Below, piece by piece: positions 5,170-5,267 of a DNA stretch of 5,267 nucleotides. A program made the translations under genes and the position numbers. Under the pieces are notes generated by a model that ran no database searches, was not told where the DNA came from, and was given only the letters and a program-made list of their open reading frames with translations. The DNA is from Oscillibacter sp. (lineage in GTDB: Bacteria; Bacillota; Clostridia; Oscillospirales; Oscillospiraceae), in contig JAAWIL010000145.1 in the NCBI GenBank assembly GCA_022796315.1, forward strand, positions 1 to 5,267, written 5' to 3'. Each line of letters opens with the position of its first letter. Positions within the stretch are counted from its first letter, which is position 1.

Positions 5170-5201
5170 CAGGCTGTCGAAAAAGTGTTTTCGACAGCCT
5201 G
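5170..5201. repeat. 14-bp perfect hairpin, second of three
   Basis: CAGGCTGTCGAAAA (5170-5183) and TTTTCGACAGCCTG (5188-5201) are perfect complements around the loop AGTG. It abuts the first hairpin with no spacer. The TGTCGAAAA/TTTTCGACA core resembles dispersed palindromes and insertion-sequence ends I associate with gut Clostridia, but this is memory only and unchecked. Confidence 0.7.
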
Positions 5202-5203
5202 CG

Positions 5204-5240
5204 TAAGTTTTCAGAACTTTTTTAAAGTTCTGAAAACTTA
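5204..5240. repeat. 17-bp perfect hairpin, third of three
   Basis: TAAGTTTTCAGAACTTT (5204-5220) and AAAGTTCTGAAAACTTA (5224-5240) are perfect complements around a TTT loop. It starts two bases after the second hairpin. It is AT-rich, unlike the first, and has no following T-run on the plus strand. It is also flanked by a 6-bp inverted pair, CCTGCG (5198-5203) and CGCAGG (5253-5258). Confidence 0.7.
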
Positions 5241-5267
5241 TGATTTAAATGGCGCAGGGAACCCTTC

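Overview
The window looks like chromosomal DNA from a GC-rich, spore-forming member of the Clostridia. The best guess is the Oscillospiraceae (Flavonifractor/Lawsonibacter/Oscillibacter-like). This is an inference from three things: consensus GGAGG-type ribosome binding sites, a spore-cortex-type LysM + glycoside hydrolase 18 protein, and a PurA/PurB pair with strongly GC-biased third codon positions. There is no rRNA, tRNA, CRISPR array or recognisable transposase gene.

Left part (1-1532): two divergent genes share a 113-base intergenic region. The 5' part of a LysM-LysM-GH18 protein (SleL/YaaH type, expected to act on spore cortex peptidoglycan) runs off the left edge on the minus strand. 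A 240-residue ZIP-family metal transporter (ZupT/GufA type, with two HNVPEG motifs) lies on the plus strand.

Middle (1533-1852): 320 bases without a credible gene. They hold a clear sigma-A-type promoter (TTTACT, 17 bases, TATAAT) framed by inverted repeats, then a leader of about 235 nt with at least three strong hairpins. The last hairpin is a 25-base dyad that ends 15 bases before the purA ribosome binding site. The leader matches no riboswitch class that I recognise by eye.

Right part (1853-5001): a compact plus-strand cluster of purA (adenylosuccinate synthetase), a 111-residue protein of unknown function, and purB (adenylosuccinate lyase). Together PurA and PurB convert IMP to AMP; PurB also cleaves SAICAR to AICAR in de novo purine synthesis. 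PurA has unusual residues in two substrate-binding loops. PurB belongs to the animal/yeast-like subgroup of the lyase. The small protein sits 9 bases after purA with an overlapping Shine-Dalgarno, so it is probably translated with purA. After its TGA stop the same frame stays open for another 23 codons.

Right edge (5002-5267): about 140 bases with nothing recognisable, then three perfect hairpins packed end to end (5145-5240). The stems are 11, 14 and 17 bp and none is followed by a U-tract on the plus strand. They may be a REP/MITE-like repeat or a bidirectional transcription boundary. This hairpin cluster and the purA leader are the two least explained parts of the window.
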